DNA from: Bretschneidera sinensis
Taxonomy: Eukaryota; Streptophyta; Magnoliopsida; Brassicales; Akaniaceae
NCBI GenBank assembly: GCA_023935145.1
Contig: CM043697.1
Coordinates: 44,474,501-44,538,500, forward strand
Reading direction: 5' to 3'
Length of the DNA: 64,000 bases
Positions 34,621-46,400 of the stretch are shown piece by piece; the first letter of the stretch is position 1, and every line of letters starts with the position of its first letter. The translations under genes and the position numbers were made by a program. The notes under the pieces are model-generated. The model saw nothing but the letters and a program-made list of their open reading frames with translations. It was not told where the DNA came from and ran no database searches.

Positions 34621-35615
34621 ACCATATATATATATATATTCTTTATAATTAAAGAAAATTGAAACCATATATACAAATAGGCGTGCAATCAATCGCATCA
34701 AAATCCTGTATTCCTTTTACAGTGGAACGACGTAGACACACTACACACCAGTCAATTTCAAATTACTTGTACTCACCAAAAATCTCAAAGAACAGGGAAA
34801 AAAAGAAGGGATACGTGACGGATATTTTACCAGAAATCCCTCGAATCTAAATGTTTGCAGCAACAGAGAGGTGAGGCTATTACGATATTCAAGGTATATT
34901 ATATTCTTTGAATGATCTAAGTGTTTGATACTGTTGTGCTGGATTGTGAACGTTTTAGTAAAAGAATTTGATGGCTTCATAGCTTCGAAGATTCGGGTTT
35001 TTAGCACTGTTGCAAATTTCATTCTCTACTTATATTTTTTAAGAAATGATCTAATTGGGTGTTAATCGAGTAGAAAAATTAATTTCTTGAAATTGGAATT
35101 GATTTAACTGTGGAGGGATAATTAATTAATTTCAGGTTTAGAGAAACATACTGTCTTTATTCTTCTCCATATTTTGTAGCTTAATGGTAAGTTTATTTCT
35201 CATCTTCCGTGAATTGTTGTTCTTTTTGAAAGTTGGCGCCTTAAGCTGATACAACTGGCTTATGGTCAAAACTTTGGAGGCGAATTTGTGATTTATTTAT
35301 TTTACCGAATATTACAGGCAACTGGGTTTGATCAAACTGGGTTTGTTTTGTTTATGCATCACAAAGAATTGGATATTAACACTGAATCAGGTTCTTAATA
35401 GGAGCTGGGTTTATTTATCACAAAAAAGGGGATTGCTTGATTATTTGTTCCTTGTTCATTCTTTGAACTCTTTTGTCTTTGGGGAAATATTGTCTAAGAT
35501 CATCTGTTGCAGGGTTGACATGGGAAGAACCTGAACTGGGTTGATATAATGGTCCAAAGATGTTGTTACATGTTCTTGCAATGCAAAATATATTGATGGT
35601 TGATTTTAAGGTAAA
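34621..35615 (+). promoter_or_regulatory. Promoter and 5' UTR region of the LEC14B-like gene
   Basis: The coding region starts at 35,616. Upstream there is a plausible leader intron: a GTAAGT donor at about 35,186 (after CTTAATG) and an acceptor ATTACAG at about 35,318, or TGTTGCAG at about 35,512. A non-coding first exon is therefore likely between roughly 34,850 and 35,185. Splice use cannot be settled without cDNA. No unambiguous TATA box was chosen. Confidence 0.4.
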
Positions 35616-38600
35616 ATGTTTGTAACAGCAAGTGGGTTTGATATTGATGAAATGGGTTCTGCCGTGAGTAGACTGGAGATAGATTCTGAGCTCTGTGATA
35701 GTAGAAAAGACATCAATGAGGTTGGTAGTAGTCATATGTCAGACAAGCCATTTAAAAGTTTAGACCACGAGGTAGCCCAGCTCACAAAGCTGAAATCAAG
35801 GCCTCACGACCGGCTCAGGCAAGTCATACCCGGGAAACGTGAGCTGCCTGTTTCCACAGTGAAAATGTTAGCAGGTCGAGAAAGTAATTATTCTTCAAGG
35901 GGGAGGTTCTCATCGGCGGATTGTTGTCATATGATAAGCAGATATCTGCCAGTCAGTGGTCCTTGGCTTGTGGACCAGATGACCACCCGAGCATATGTCT
36001 CTCAGTTTTCAGCAGATGGTTCCCTATTTTATGCTGGGTTTCAGGTATTTCATCTATTGCTGAGGCAAACGAAAGGAAATAACAATTTGATGTTATTTTC
36101 CTGCCCTCTAATCATCAAAGAAAGAGCGAGCAAATGATTCTTGTATGTGCCAAACATATTAATTGAATTTTATTTCAAATGTCTATTTCAGGGAAGCCAC
36201 ATTAGAATATACGATGTGGATAGAGGGTGGAAAGTTCAGAAGAACATTCTTGCCAAAAGTTTGCGTTGGACGGTTACTGATACATCTCTTTCCCCAGATC
36301 AGCGTTATCTTGTGAGTTTGTGTATCTGGTTAATTGAATTTTCATGTAAAATATGCACTTATGATTTGAAGACTTGGTGTTTCTTATTCTCATTTTGTAC
36401 TTTTCTACCCAATCAAATGTATGATGTATAAATTGTTTGATCGACCGGGATGGATTTTCCACAAATTGGGTTTAATATATGCATGTTCTTTTCTTGTTTC
36501 TGTATGGCTTGACTAACTTGCAACAGATGAATACCATTCTGCTTTAAGTATCTATGCTTCCAAAAATTAGATCCAGAGTGGAAATACAGGAAGACAGGAT
36601 ACAGTGGAATAAAACAATTGGAGTGGAGGATTTTGAACTAAAGGGATGACTACCATCCTTTAGTGTTAGTCATCTTCTGCCTGCAAATTTTAGGATGCTC
36701 AATAATATTCTAGTATCAAACGGGTATTTAAGGTTATCCAACGAAGCATTGCTTGTTATTGCTGTAACTGTTGGTTATTCTAGTGTACGGCAAAGTGTTT
36801 AACATTTGGCATTGTGGTCTCAGTCTGACGTAGCAACATTATGCTCCCTTCTTTCATGTCATCTTCTTCGTCTCATGCCTGCTCTTGAACTTGTTAAAAT
36901 GATTGTGTGCCTTTGTAACTAGCAGGATTAATTAGCTAAACTTGTACACAAGGATATAACTGGAATAATCCTGCAGAAAGTTAATAAGGTTGGTTTAAAA
37001 CGATGTCTGTGCATGCGTTTGCAAAGGGACATGTCTCTTAAGAGACTACCTTTAGAATATCGGTTAGAGAATCAATGCCTTTGTACTTGTTAATTGATAC
37101 AATATGTCATCTATTTTCACATGAAAAGTTTAATGCTTTCATCAGCTATATATCGTTCCCTGTTGATTGTTTTTGTATTGGATTATCTGAACGTGTGTCT
37201 CTAAATGATTTGAAGCCTGAACAACAATGTTTCTCATAAATTTTAATCAAATGTATATTTCTGTCGCAGGTTTATGCCAGCATGTCACCTATTGTCCATA
37301 TTGTTAGTGTTGGGTCTGCAGTAACCGAATCTCTTGCAAACGTTACGGTATGAAGTACAGTTACTGTTAATCTCTAAGAGCTGGTAAATGGAGTAAGTAG
37401 TTTGATCAAAGCAAGTTGTTACTACGAGGAAATGTTAAGCATGATGACCCAAGTTTGGGAGAAACTTGGGCTTAGAGAGTCCACCAAGTAAAGGCCTAAT
37501 ATATGATGTTAGAGATCATATGAACCAAAAAGCTTAAGCTTATGGGTTTTGGTTCCACCACCATATATATATGCCATTCACTTATCCTATTTCTTCTCCA
37601 TGTGGGATTGGTTTTCCATATCTCTTCACTCACATGTGAATATTCCCAACAATCTCCCCTTCACGTGTGAGTCTCTATCGCTATACCTCACTATCATGCC
37701 TATACCAACTCCAAAGTCGCACCATAGTTCAACAGGCATACTTGAAAAGTCACCCGTTCTCCTATTGGGGTCAGAAAACTACATACCAACTTTCAACAAC
37801 GAGCTTTATAGACTCAACTCTGTGAACCACACAGACTTCACCATGCGAGCATCACCCGCTCACTACCCAAGTCACCTTGTTTGTCCCACACGAGTCCCTC
37901 GAGTTTCCCCTATTGTTTGACTATAACATCGCAAGCATCCCGAGTCAACCACATGATCTGGTCACACCCAGCCGAATCATCGACTCTGATACCACTTGTT
38001 AGGCATGATGACCCAAGTTTGGAAGAAACTTGGGCATGGAGAGTCGTCCACCATATATATATGTCATTCACTTATCCTATTTCTTCTCCATTTGGGATTG
38101 GTTTTCCACATCTCTTCACTCGTGAATATTCCCAACAGGAAATTGGTGAGGTTGTTCTTATATTGCGGTCACTTAGCTTAAATTGGACTTCATCAAAGTA
38201 GAGGGTTTCTAGGCTACATGAATGTATATATAGGTTGTATTTGGTGCATGTGTGCAGCCAACTGCTGGGACTGGGGACTTGTGACATTGGTATGGCTGTA
38301 GATCTAATCAGTGAGGAAACAAAATTCTCGGGTTATTGCATCCTAAAATTTTTATTGTCTTTTTTTACATGGAAAAGATGGGGCAACTATGACTGCTCTA
38401 TTTTCTTGTGCCACATTGACTCTGGCATGAGGATGTTTGCGATGAAACTAATTAAATGGTGAACATTAGTAAAGTCAATTGCAATATCCGCGCGGAAATC
38501 ATGTTCATCCTTTCTGTCCATGCTATATATATTTGAGATTATACCGTTCTCAATAAAAACATAACCATAAGAAACTACGTGGTGGCTGGTGGCCCTCATT

Positions 38601-41600
38601 GTTTTGATAATGATTCAAGGTTTTTTATTAGTTCCTGCCCCATCCCCTTCTTTTTACTTCTTCTTTTGGGTTGTATTTAAACAGGCATTCCTTTTTCCCA
38701 CAACGTAGTTGCTTAACATTTGGAGTCCTAACATTTTGCAGGAGATCCATGAAGGTTTAGACTTTTCTGCTGCTGATGATGTAGGGTATTCTTTTGGAAT
38801 TTTCTCTGTGAAATTTTCAACTGATGGACGAGAACTCGTTGCTGGAAGCAGTGATGATTCTATATACATTTATGATCTTGAAGCAAATAAGCTTTCTCTT
38901 CGAATTTTGGCACACAAGGTAAAGATTACCACTTTCTCTAGGTTATTCTTTCTCTAAGGTATGCTCGTTGATTCCCCTCTCTATCTTTTGGCTTGTATGG
39001 TGGAATGAAATGAATAAGAGAGCTTTTGATAGTGAAGAGAGGTTTATAGAAGTAATTAAAGATAGGTGGTTTAAAACCCTTAGTTTTTGGTTCAAGGGTA
39101 TTTTTTTAAATGAGGAAGACTTTATATATTTTGTGGACTTACTACCTTGTAAATAGTTTTTTGTAAATGGGTTGCATAACTTGCATCCCCTTGGTGCTTT
39201 ATATACGTTTTTACTTATGAAAAATGATTGTTTGGTTGAATAAATATTCTTTGGAAATTGGTGCAAGGTTGAATATATATTTTCAGGGCACCGGTACTGC
39301 ACATGGATGTCTTTGTCTTTAACTATATATTTTGGGTACTGCTGACTATGTTGCGAGTCATTTCTAGTTTATCAACCACAATGAACTAATTATGGCTTGC
39401 ACGGTTTCTGAGATTATTAGAAAGTCATGTTGTTATGCTCATGAATCGATGTCCTTGGGATGAATGGCATGTTTGATATTCTTTGGCAAGGATGTTGAGG
39501 CCATATATTGAAAGGAAACTTCTAAGCCTAAAAAAGTTGAAGTCAAATTAGCAGGCTTCCCTGATAGAAATGTTTAATGCGATTTTTGTCGTTGAGTATG
39601 TGATTGATACATCAAAACTTTATGCTACCTTTATATCTGTACCGCATTTGCTCTGCATATTGAGACTGTCTGTTGATATGTACTTAAGTGGGTCGGAGGT
39701 GCATCAGGGAGTCTAAATTTTCACTTTAGATAGCTGTGCTTTCTTTATGATGTATTGCAAAACAATTCTGTACTCATAAAGCGTCTATGTAATGGTTCTT
39801 GTTGTTTGGGAATGTTGATTTCTGGAGGTTCCAAAGTCTTACTTTCGCGTTTTGTGTTGCAGTCTGATGTTAATACTGTATGTTTTGCCGATGAAAGTGG
39901 CCATCTTATCTATTCTGGGAGTGATGATAATCTCTGCAAGGTAAATTCAATTTTTTCTTGTTTATTTTTAAACCATGATGTTTTCCCATACTTGGTATAA
40001 AATTGTATGTTTCTGTTGAACGTAACTGACATTTCCAAGGACATTGTATGCTGTAAAAGTCTTCTATTAATTTATGCCCTAAAATTTCGCTTTTTGACTG
40101 TTGGAATGAGTCTCTGTGTGTGTAGTTGTTGGTAGTTTGTTGTAGTGATATTTGTTTTAGTAATCTCAAGGTCTTTTTCCAATGTTCCTTCTAATCAAGG
40201 AATACAGGATAACATGAACTTTGTGTAGGTGTGGGATAGGCGTTGCTTTAATGCAAAAGGGAAGCCGGCAGGGGTTCTGATGGGACACCTGGAAGGCATC
40301 ACATTTCTTGACAGCCGTGGAGATGGTCGTTATTTCATCTCAAATGCTAAAGATCAGACCATCAAACTATGGGATATCCGGGGAATGTCCTCTAACACTG
40401 TTTGGTATGTTTACTTTATGGCTTTCCAGGTTGCTTTCGAGTTCTGCCTTCTATTCATGAAAGAGCTCGATTATGTGATAATATGTCATAAATGTTGAAT
40501 TGATGCTGTTAAGCAAGCAGCCCAACTTCACTTGTTGCCAGTTCTAAATCAGAAAATGACATTTCATGAGAAAGCTTGATTTATGGTCTCTATCATTTGA
40601 AATATTTTCCAATTTAAATACCAATGAAAAAGCTTCAGTAAATGAAGCTAATTGCTGTCTTCTTTCATTCCAGCAACATGGGGCTTAGGAATTACGAATG
40701 GGATTACAGATGGATGGACTACCCACCCCAGGCAAGAGACTTAAAACACCCTGGTGATCAATCGGTGGCTACCTATAAAGGTCATTCTGTCTTGCGTACT
40801 CTTATTCGCTGCTACTTCTCCCCAGAATATAGGTGAGTGTTATGTTCAGTTTCCTTTTGTATGACCTTAAGTAATGACAATTTAAAAGGTCAGAAGCTGC
40901 TTGTCTGATGGTAGTCAAACTCAAAGCCCCCAATACCCCCTTCCCCTAAATAAAAAAGAATTAAGGGGAGAAAAAAAAGATGAGAGATGATAGTCAAACT
41001 CCTTGTTCAGGTCACCCTGGTTAACCTGTCTAACAAGGTTCTCAATTTGCAACAAATTAAGTAGCCTATTTTGATGATTTACTGAGGGGCCTGATTTTGA
41101 ACTAACATTTGCTAGGCTTAAGCTGTGCACTTATATTTCTAATTTTGGATTCACCTGGAAATATTTTTTTTGTACTTAATTGAACGTGCCGACTCTTATT
41201 TGAAAGCCTGATTGACATGTTTTCATTTTTTAATCTCTTCTTTGCAGCACTGGTCAAAGATACATCTATACTGGATCTCATGACTCTTGTGTATATATTT
41301 ATGACTTGGTACGTAATCTCTCAGCATGCTGACAAAAAGTATAGATCGTCTTTTGTTGGAAATACCACGCATGGATGATATTTTGCCGAGGAGCAACATA
41401 TTATAATATTCGAGATCCTTGTCTAACCCATTAACTGGTCCTGATGTCTATGCGGGAATGCAAGCATGCTGCTTGAACAAGCTAACCAGTTTCTTATCCC
41501 TTCCTCTAACCAAGTCCACTTTTTCTATGGTAATTCTTTGTAGGTGAGTGGAGCCCAAGTTGCAGTATTGAAGCACCATAGTTCACCTGTAAGAGATTGT

Positions 41601-41735
41601 AGTTGGCACCCACATTACCCTATGCTTGTTAGCTCTTCTTGGGATGGGGATGTTGTCAAATGGGAATTTCCTGGGAATGGAGAAGCACCAGTCCCCGTGA
41701 CAAATAAGAGAGTCCGAAGGAGGCATTTCTATTGA
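35616..41735 (+). CDS. LEC14B: LEC14B-like WD40 protein (DCAF11/WDR23 type)
   Basis: Coding exons, all GT-AG: 35616-36044, 36192-36311, 37270-37347, 38742-38918, 39863-39940, 40229-40404, 40674-40832, 41248-41308, 41544-41735. Together they give 489 aa with no stop. WD40 repeats run from about residue 126 (YVSQFSADGSLFYAG) to 469 (SSSWDGDVVKWEF). Two WDxR (DWD) boxes are present, WDRR at 296-299 and WDIR at 342-345, with the latter in the full context DQTIKLWDIR. The DWD box contacts DDB1, so the protein is probably a substrate receptor of CUL4-DDB1 E3 ligases, like its animal relative DCAF11/WDR23. Substrates are unknown. Met13 (35,652; MGSAVSRLE) is an alternative start and may be the conserved one. 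Ends RVRRRHFY. Intron 3 holds a TRIM element. The family name comes from the Lithospermum protein LEC14B. Confidence 0.93.
37433..38137 (-). mobile_element. Complete TRIM retrotransposon in intron 3 of the LEC14B-like gene
   Basis: Two terminal repeats in the same orientation, 37,433-37,651 (219 bp) and 37,997-38,137 (141 bp), each TGTT...AACA on the plus strand. They share the ATGATGACCCAAGTTTGG and CTTATCCTATTTCTTCTCCA blocks. The shorter one lacks about 78 bp. A perfect 5-bp target duplication, GGAAA, flanks the element (37,428-37,432 and 38,138-38,142). Read on the minus strand, the 5' LTR is followed after 2 nt by TGGTATCAGAG (37,984-37,994), the initiator-tRNA-Met primer site. A purine tract, AAGGGGAGAT (37,652-37,661), abuts the 3' LTR. 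The 345-bp interior encodes nothing. Total 705 bp: a terminal-repeat retrotransposon in miniature, antisense to the host gene. Confidence 0.93.
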
Positions 41736-42869
41736 ATGCCGGCTACGATTTGTATATTATTTATTATACAATCTGATAAATATATAATGTTTAAACTTTA
41801 AATAGTGGGTCAGATTATATTCAACATGATGTAATAAGGTGTTGTGGTTAAGTATGAATCATAACATTTTCATCTTCACAACATTTAGCTGTACATAAAT
41901 AACCACTGTGAGATATATGAATTCCAATTCTTGTTAAGTTGTTTAAAGCATGTGAATAGATTCCACTGCCATCCAATGCAAATTAGGCTTATTTCTGTAC
42001 AGTTTTTTGGTTCTCTAGTAGCTATCTGCAGATTTTGTCCTAGCTTTGTTGTCCTTCAGACAACGATATTTTGAGTTGAATGTATGGGTTTCAATACCAT
42101 TAAATGTGAACTCTTTCTGTTGTCTACCCAGGAGGCCTAAGAGGGCTACAATCTGTTGAGGGCTCAGCCAAAACAACAGGGTTAGATTTTTGGCCAAGCA
42201 GGTAACATTTCCTAATTTTCACTAGTAGTTGCCAACTACGGTCTTGAAGTTTTGAACATTTTCAAAAATGCAAGTGGGTTGTGGCTGCGGGTTTAGTTTG
42301 ACGGGGCATCTATGAGAGAGTAAATATTCATTTTCGATGATGTATCACTTCAATAAAAAAAAAATTACAAATGGGTATAATTTTTTTCTTTATTTTTCAA
42401 CTATTTTACTTCAAGTTAAAAACTAAATGGGTGAATATTATTTTTACCCATTGAATTTTACTACTGGTCACAAATTGCCTTACAACCATTAAAATCTAAC
42501 AAATTTCCCTTCAACTTTAGAGCCGTAACAAATTGTCTTATCTTTTCAATTTTTTAGTTAAATATAATAGATTATTGACATGTATGACAAAAGTATGTGA
42601 CCATATAAAGGTACTATGGTGAAATGTTACGCATGTTTTTGCCATATGTGTGCATGTGTGTAAAAAATCTAGATTTAACTAAGAAATTTGATGGATGAGA
42701 CAATTTGTTACTGCTCCAAGATTTATAGAGGAAATTGTTTAATTTTAAAGATTGAAAGACAATTTATTACCAGTAATAAAATTCGGAGGAAAAAAATAGT
42801 ATTAACCCAAACTAAAATAAACTTTTTGAAAATCTTTAAATTTATTCATGAAGAATTAGTTGCAAAGAT
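41736..42869. other. 3' flank of the LEC14B-like gene and intergenic spacer
   Basis: The first roughly 200 bp are the likely 3' UTR, with AATAA-like signals such as 'tgataaatatataatg' near 41,775. The rest has no recognised gene or RNA. Confidence 0.4.
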
Positions 42870-43920
42870 TAGGGTGAGCATAAGTGGGTTTGGGTTGGGT
42901 TAGTCTAAAAAATCAACTCAACCCAATTATACCGGGTTGAAAAATCTCAACTCAGCCCAACCCAATCCATAAATCCATCCAACTTCAGCCCAATCCAACT
43001 CATTTATATCGGTTTGAGTCACCGGTTTAGTATTTTTTCACTTAAAAATTAATAAAAACATATTATGTAAGAAAAAATATTTCACTACAATTATTTATCA
43101 TTAATCGTTAGATCTAAAATCAAATTCATATAAGAATTTATTAAATCTTACAAAAAAAATTTATTTATAAATTAAGTACTTTAAATTACTTTACACAAAG
43201 TTCAAATAACTTTAGTTTAATATAAACTATACAAAAGTAAATAAAAGTTAGATTTTAAAGGTGTTTGATCAATCAAATTCTTCAAGAGTTCAACACTAAT
43301 ATACATTTGGTCCTAGAATCTCTATAACCAAGTTTCATCGTACAAAAAACGTAAAGAGAATGAACATAGGATAAGTAAATCAATTCAATAAGATTTTGGA
43401 AAGTATATTGAAAGTTCGAAAGAAATACTTTTATAATAACAAATGATATTTTTTAACTAAAAAGTATTAAAAAGAAATATTTCCTCACATATTTAAATTC
43501 TAATTGGCCATTTTTTTTTATGGAAGCTAGTATTTTTTGTTGTAGGGTTTCCAAACAGAAAAAAATGAAATAAGAAATATATACTCCAATCCAATCTAAC
43601 TTATCAAAATATGAATGTAGTCAATCAAATATACACATGCAAAATATATATTGCAATCCAAATTAACTTACTAAAATTTAAATGTAGCCCATCAATCCTT
43701 AAAGCAAATATATTTTGAATATAATTGTGTAATGATCGGGTTACCAGTTTTGGTCAAATTGAAATTTTGTAACTCGTAACCCAAACTAACCCACCGAGTT
43801 AAAGAATTTGTTAACCCGTAATCCAATCCAACCTACTTTTTGAAAATCTTAATACAACTCAACTTATTACACATATTTGAATCGAGTTCACAGATTCATT
43901 GGTTTCCATGCTTACCCCTA
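42870..43920. mobile_element. Non-autonomous TIR element (TAGGG(G)TGAGCA ends)
   Basis: The left end reads TAGGGTGAGCATAAG and the right end, in reverse complement, TAGGGGTAAGCATGG, giving imperfect terminal inverted repeats. The sub-terminal parts are also complementary: 'gggtttgggttgggttag...ccgggttga' against 'cgggttaccag...aacccaaactaacccaccgagtt'. Flanking 8-mers, GCAAAGAT and CCAAAAAT, agree at 6 of 8 positions, as an eroded 8-bp hAT-type duplication would. No transposase. It is one of the common plant repeats rich in 'caacccaa'. Confidence 0.6.
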
Positions 43921-44109
43921 CCAAAAATTATAGATGAAAATTGTAGAAACTAAAAAACTCAGGATTTATGACCCCAAAGTTTAAGTCTTCCAATCTCATT
44001 TATTAATAACGGCTTTGATTATATCAACACATCATTTCAAGGCTCAAAGAAAAATGACATAAAAATATAGAATATAGTACAATTTTGGTATGTTAAGTTT
44101 TCCAGGGTT

Positions 44110-44260
44110 TAAAAAAGTGTCAAAATAATTCGGTTAAAAATTTTATTGATAATTTTAAAAAATTTTAATAATAATATTAATATGAATGTGAAATTTAAAA
44201 AGTAATATTATTAATAAAAAAATTTAAAATTATTAATAAAATTTTTAACGAGTTTAACTC
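44110..44260. repeat. TTATTGATAAT inverted-repeat-like motif
   Basis: 'aattttattgataattttaaaaaattttaat...aaattattaataaaatttttaa' is palindromic. It resembles 1,590-1,700, 45,950-46,090 and 50,400-50,930. Probably copies of a small AT-rich MITE. Confidence 0.35.
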
Positions 44261-44699
44261 AAACCTACCAAAAGAGCTTAAGTTTAGATAAAAAGTACTT
44301 TTTTGTTTTTGGTAATGTCTCTCACCACTTTTAAGCCTTTGCATTTTGCAGGAACTGACTGTACTTTTTTATTTGTGTGGGTCTTGTGATTGCACATAGG
44401 AAGCCATGAAAACGGTGAAATTGAGAATTCTTTCAGGTTTAGCCCAATGAAGGTGACCCAGGCCCCAACTTCTTCTGTCACTGTAAAATCTGGGTACACT
44501 TTCTGCAGTAGTATTTTAAGTCCAAACTTTATTCGGTAATCACACGTTTTGAGCATATGAATTTATGGCCAACAGAGAGAATTTTCTCCCTCCTCCTTTT
44601 TATGAGAGTAGCCTAAAGGAAAATACGATGAGATTGTCATGTTATCAAATAAAAAAATTTAAATTTAAATTTAAATTTATTATAATAATATTTAATCTT

Positions 44700-45325
44700 A
44701 TTCAATATTTTTTAGAGATGAAGTAAAACGTTTTGTCCCAATAAAACGAAGCGTAAGCCTTAAAACGTTGGGACGTAAGGCTTTTGAAACGTTAATGTTT
44801 TGAAATTTTAATAAAATAATAATAATAAATTAAGTAAAATAATATAAAAATAAAAAATAATAATTAAATTTTAAATTAATTAATTTTCAACAAATTTTAA
44901 TATTTTTACTAATTTCTAGATCATATAAATTATAATTTTATAAATATTAATATATATTTTTATATTGTTGCAACTTGTAAGTGATTAATTAAATGGTTTG
45001 TAGTTATTATTAAACTAGATAACATGTAATAAATATTTATGAAACACAATAATATCATAAAAAAATAATTAACTTAGTGGTTAAAGTTTGTACTTCTATT
45101 CATTTAAGCATGAGTTCCACCTTTTAACTTTGCATTTCTTTTAAAAATTTCAATGTAGCGTACGCCTCAACCGTGCATAAAAAAAAAAGTACATTATGGA
45201 CATAGACTTACGTCTCAGAGTAAAAGGCGTACACTAAATGAAAAAAAAAAAAAGGTCTAAAAATTTACGTCTCGAGACGTTTTTAGCCCGTCTCAAATCG
45301 AAGCGTTCTAAATAAATGTCACTGA
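44700..45325. mobile_element. hAT-like MITE, family B, copy 2
   Basis: It shares with 51,745-52,343 the block 'ataattttataaatattaatata...ttgtaacttgtaagtgattaattaaat', then 'ctagataacatgta' and 'cttagtggttaa', and the right-hand end 'gtctcgagacg...gtcactg'. The left end has decayed ('caatattttttagag') and no 8-bp duplication can be recognised. Its flanks belong to the palindromic MITE also seen at 6,490 and 14,525, so it is nested. Confidence 0.6.
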
Positions 45326-46110
45326 AAATATTGATATCACCATAAACTTAATCTTCATTTCAATTCTTAAACGAAGATGATTTAAATATCATTCTTTTCG
45401 TTTAAAAACTAAAACAAATTACTTATAGGTCCAATATTCTAAAAGAACAAACTACACGTCTTATCATATTAATAAAATAATTAATGGTCTTAAGGGCGTT
45501 TTGTGAAAGCTATATATTGCATTATTCTTAGTACAAACTCTTTGAGACGAAGGAATAATTAATAATTAATAATTTTTTTTAAAAAATAATTATTAATCTA
45601 TTTACAAAATTCTATAAAAAAAAATGATTTATGAAAGCCTTTTAAATAATTAGCTGCGGGTATACTACCTCTTTCATGGAAACTATGGCCCAAATCTATG
45701 CAATGATAAAAAATGAAATAAACGACTTTAGCTTCTTAAAGCAAACCAAATAATTTCAAAAATGAAGGCAAAAGCAAAAGAACTTTTATTGATATGCTCA
45801 GTGGCATTTTAATCAAATCATTTGTGGCCCTGAGCATAAAATAAACAAAGAGGGCCCCTACTTAAGAAGATTGGAAAGTAAAACTAAATCATAATCAAAC
45901 AGGGATTTTAAGAGAGATTCTAACTTGTAGTTTGTGTAAAACTTATTTTTATTTCCGGATAAAAATTTGATTGATAATTTTTAAAAATTTTATTGATAAC
46001 ATTAACTAAGTATGTATAAACGTTATCAATGAAGTTCTTAAAAATTATTCGTCAAATTTTTATCCCAATACAAAATTAAATTTTACATCAGATTCAAACA
46101 AGAATTTCTC
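45326..46110. other. AT-rich intergenic region
   Basis: No gene seen. 45,950-46,090 contains another 'ttattgataac...gttatcaatgaag' palindromic motif. Confidence 0.35.
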
Positions 46111-46119
46111 GAGTTACTA

Positions 46120-46400
46120 GAATTAGTATTTCAACACACGTTATGTGTGTGTTAATATGCTTTTTTATATGATTATTATAAGTAAGAAGATAAAAATATT
46201 AGAGAAGTTAAATCTGAGTGAGATAGTGAGACAGAAAAACATAGTTTGAATATGAGAGAGATGAAATGTTTGAGTGAGGTAGTAAGAAAGAAAAACACAA
46301 AATAAAAATGTGAAGAATTATAATAAATTAAATTACATATATAATTTTATTAAAATATTTAATTTATATAATTAAATAAAATATTTTAATAATATAGACG
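46120..46400 (-). mobile_element. Helitron-like 3' end, second copy (inverted)
   Basis: Reverse-complement relative of 33,410-33,819. On the minus strand, 'ctctctcatattcaaac', 'ctcactatctcactcag' and then a hairpin-like ACACAC-ATAAC-GTGTGT (46,137-46,153 region) precede 'gaaatactaattctag'. The CTAG-like end is eroded. Confidence 0.45.

Noticed and set aside
37549..38201. Plus-strand ORFs of 123 and 106 codons
   Set aside because: They lie in the TRIM element, antisense to its orientation, with no domain.
44700..45325. 8-bp target duplication for family B copy 2
   Set aside because: The flanking 8-mers do not match convincingly and the left end is decayed.
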